From Saprospiraceae bacterium (GTDB lineage: Bacteria > Bacteroidota > Bacteroidia > Chitinophagales > Saprospiraceae), in the NCBI GenBank assembly GCA_020628855.1, contig JAHDEL010000002.1, forward strand, positions 50,814-114,813: a DNA stretch of 64,000 nt, given 5' to 3'. The notes beneath the pieces are model-generated. The model saw nothing but the letters and a program-made list of their open reading frames with translations, did no database searches and was not told the DNA's origin. Made by a program: the position numbers and the translations under genes. Within the stretch, counting starts at the first letter, position 1. Each line of letters begins with the position of its first letter. Positions 63,992 through 64,000 of the stretch are shown here, piece after piece.

Positions 63992-64000
63992 AGTTATCTG

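Noticed and set aside
1..64000. tRNA, rRNA, CRISPR arrays, insertion sequences and phage genes
   Set aside because: Looked for in all gaps and on both strands; no cloverleaf-like sequence, regular spaced repeats, transposase or phage structural gene was seen.

Overview
The window is chromosomal DNA from a member of the Bacteroidota, most likely a Saprospiria-type marine or environmental bacterium. Several large secreted proteins end in type IX secretion (T9SS) sorting domains of both type A and type B. A PorP/SprF-family protein is present, as are FG-GAP/ASPIC, HYR-like and SprB-like repeats. Genes lack Shine-Dalgarno sequences, and many start sites are preceded by the Bacteroidota -7 promoter box TAnnTTTG. 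The DNA is AT-rich and densely coding. I see no tRNA, rRNA, CRISPR array, insertion sequence or prophage. The family-level placement is inference.

Region 1 (1-17.6 kb, all minus strand) is a cell-surface/secretome block. From right to left it holds an animal-type haem peroxidase whose proximal haem-ligand position is Asn instead of His, an orphan NarL/LuxR-type response regulator, a 1528-residue HYR/P-domain/dockerin protein with a type A sorting signal, a 1228-residue protein with three cohesin-like modules, SprB repeats and a type B sorting signal, its PorP/SprF partner, a 1107-residue FG-GAP/ASPIC lipoprotein, a small secreted protein, and a truncated secreted protein running off the left edge.

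Region 2 (17.8-29 kb, plus strand) holds a 1149-residue predicted outer-membrane protein of unknown function and two tandem paralogous reprolysin-type zinc metalloproteases with P-domains and T9SS signals, each followed by a strong intrinsic terminator.

Region 3 (29-43 kb) is mixed metabolic and housekeeping: a DUF2130 nuclease-like coiled-coil protein, a hydratase/TraR-DksA/class III aminotransferase operon, two secreted thioredoxins, a lipoprotein, a LysE exporter, the tail-specific protease Prc, KdsD, RecQ and AroQ.

Region 4 (42.8-53.6 kb) is core information processing: rnpA, rpmH (51 residues), rho with a long disordered insert, serS, a YugP-type metallopeptidase, frr, a GT-C-like membrane protein, rplY, an NlpC/P60 hydrolase, adk, obgE and dnaA.

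Region 5 (53.8-64 kb) has a 5'-nucleotidase split over two adjacent genes, a small membrane protein, OmpH/Skp, an M50 site-2 protease with CBS domains, an acyl-CoA dehydrogenase, a TPR protein, a GNAT acetyltransferase, an MFS transporter and an outer-membrane protein of unknown function.

The best leads for new biology are the side-by-side cohesin-bearing and dockerin-bearing T9SS proteins, the peroxidase that lacks its proximal His, the unknown 1149-residue outer-membrane protein with interleaved inverted repeats in its leader, and a set of genes whose -7 box lies only 4-5 nt before the start codon, suggesting leaderless mRNAs.
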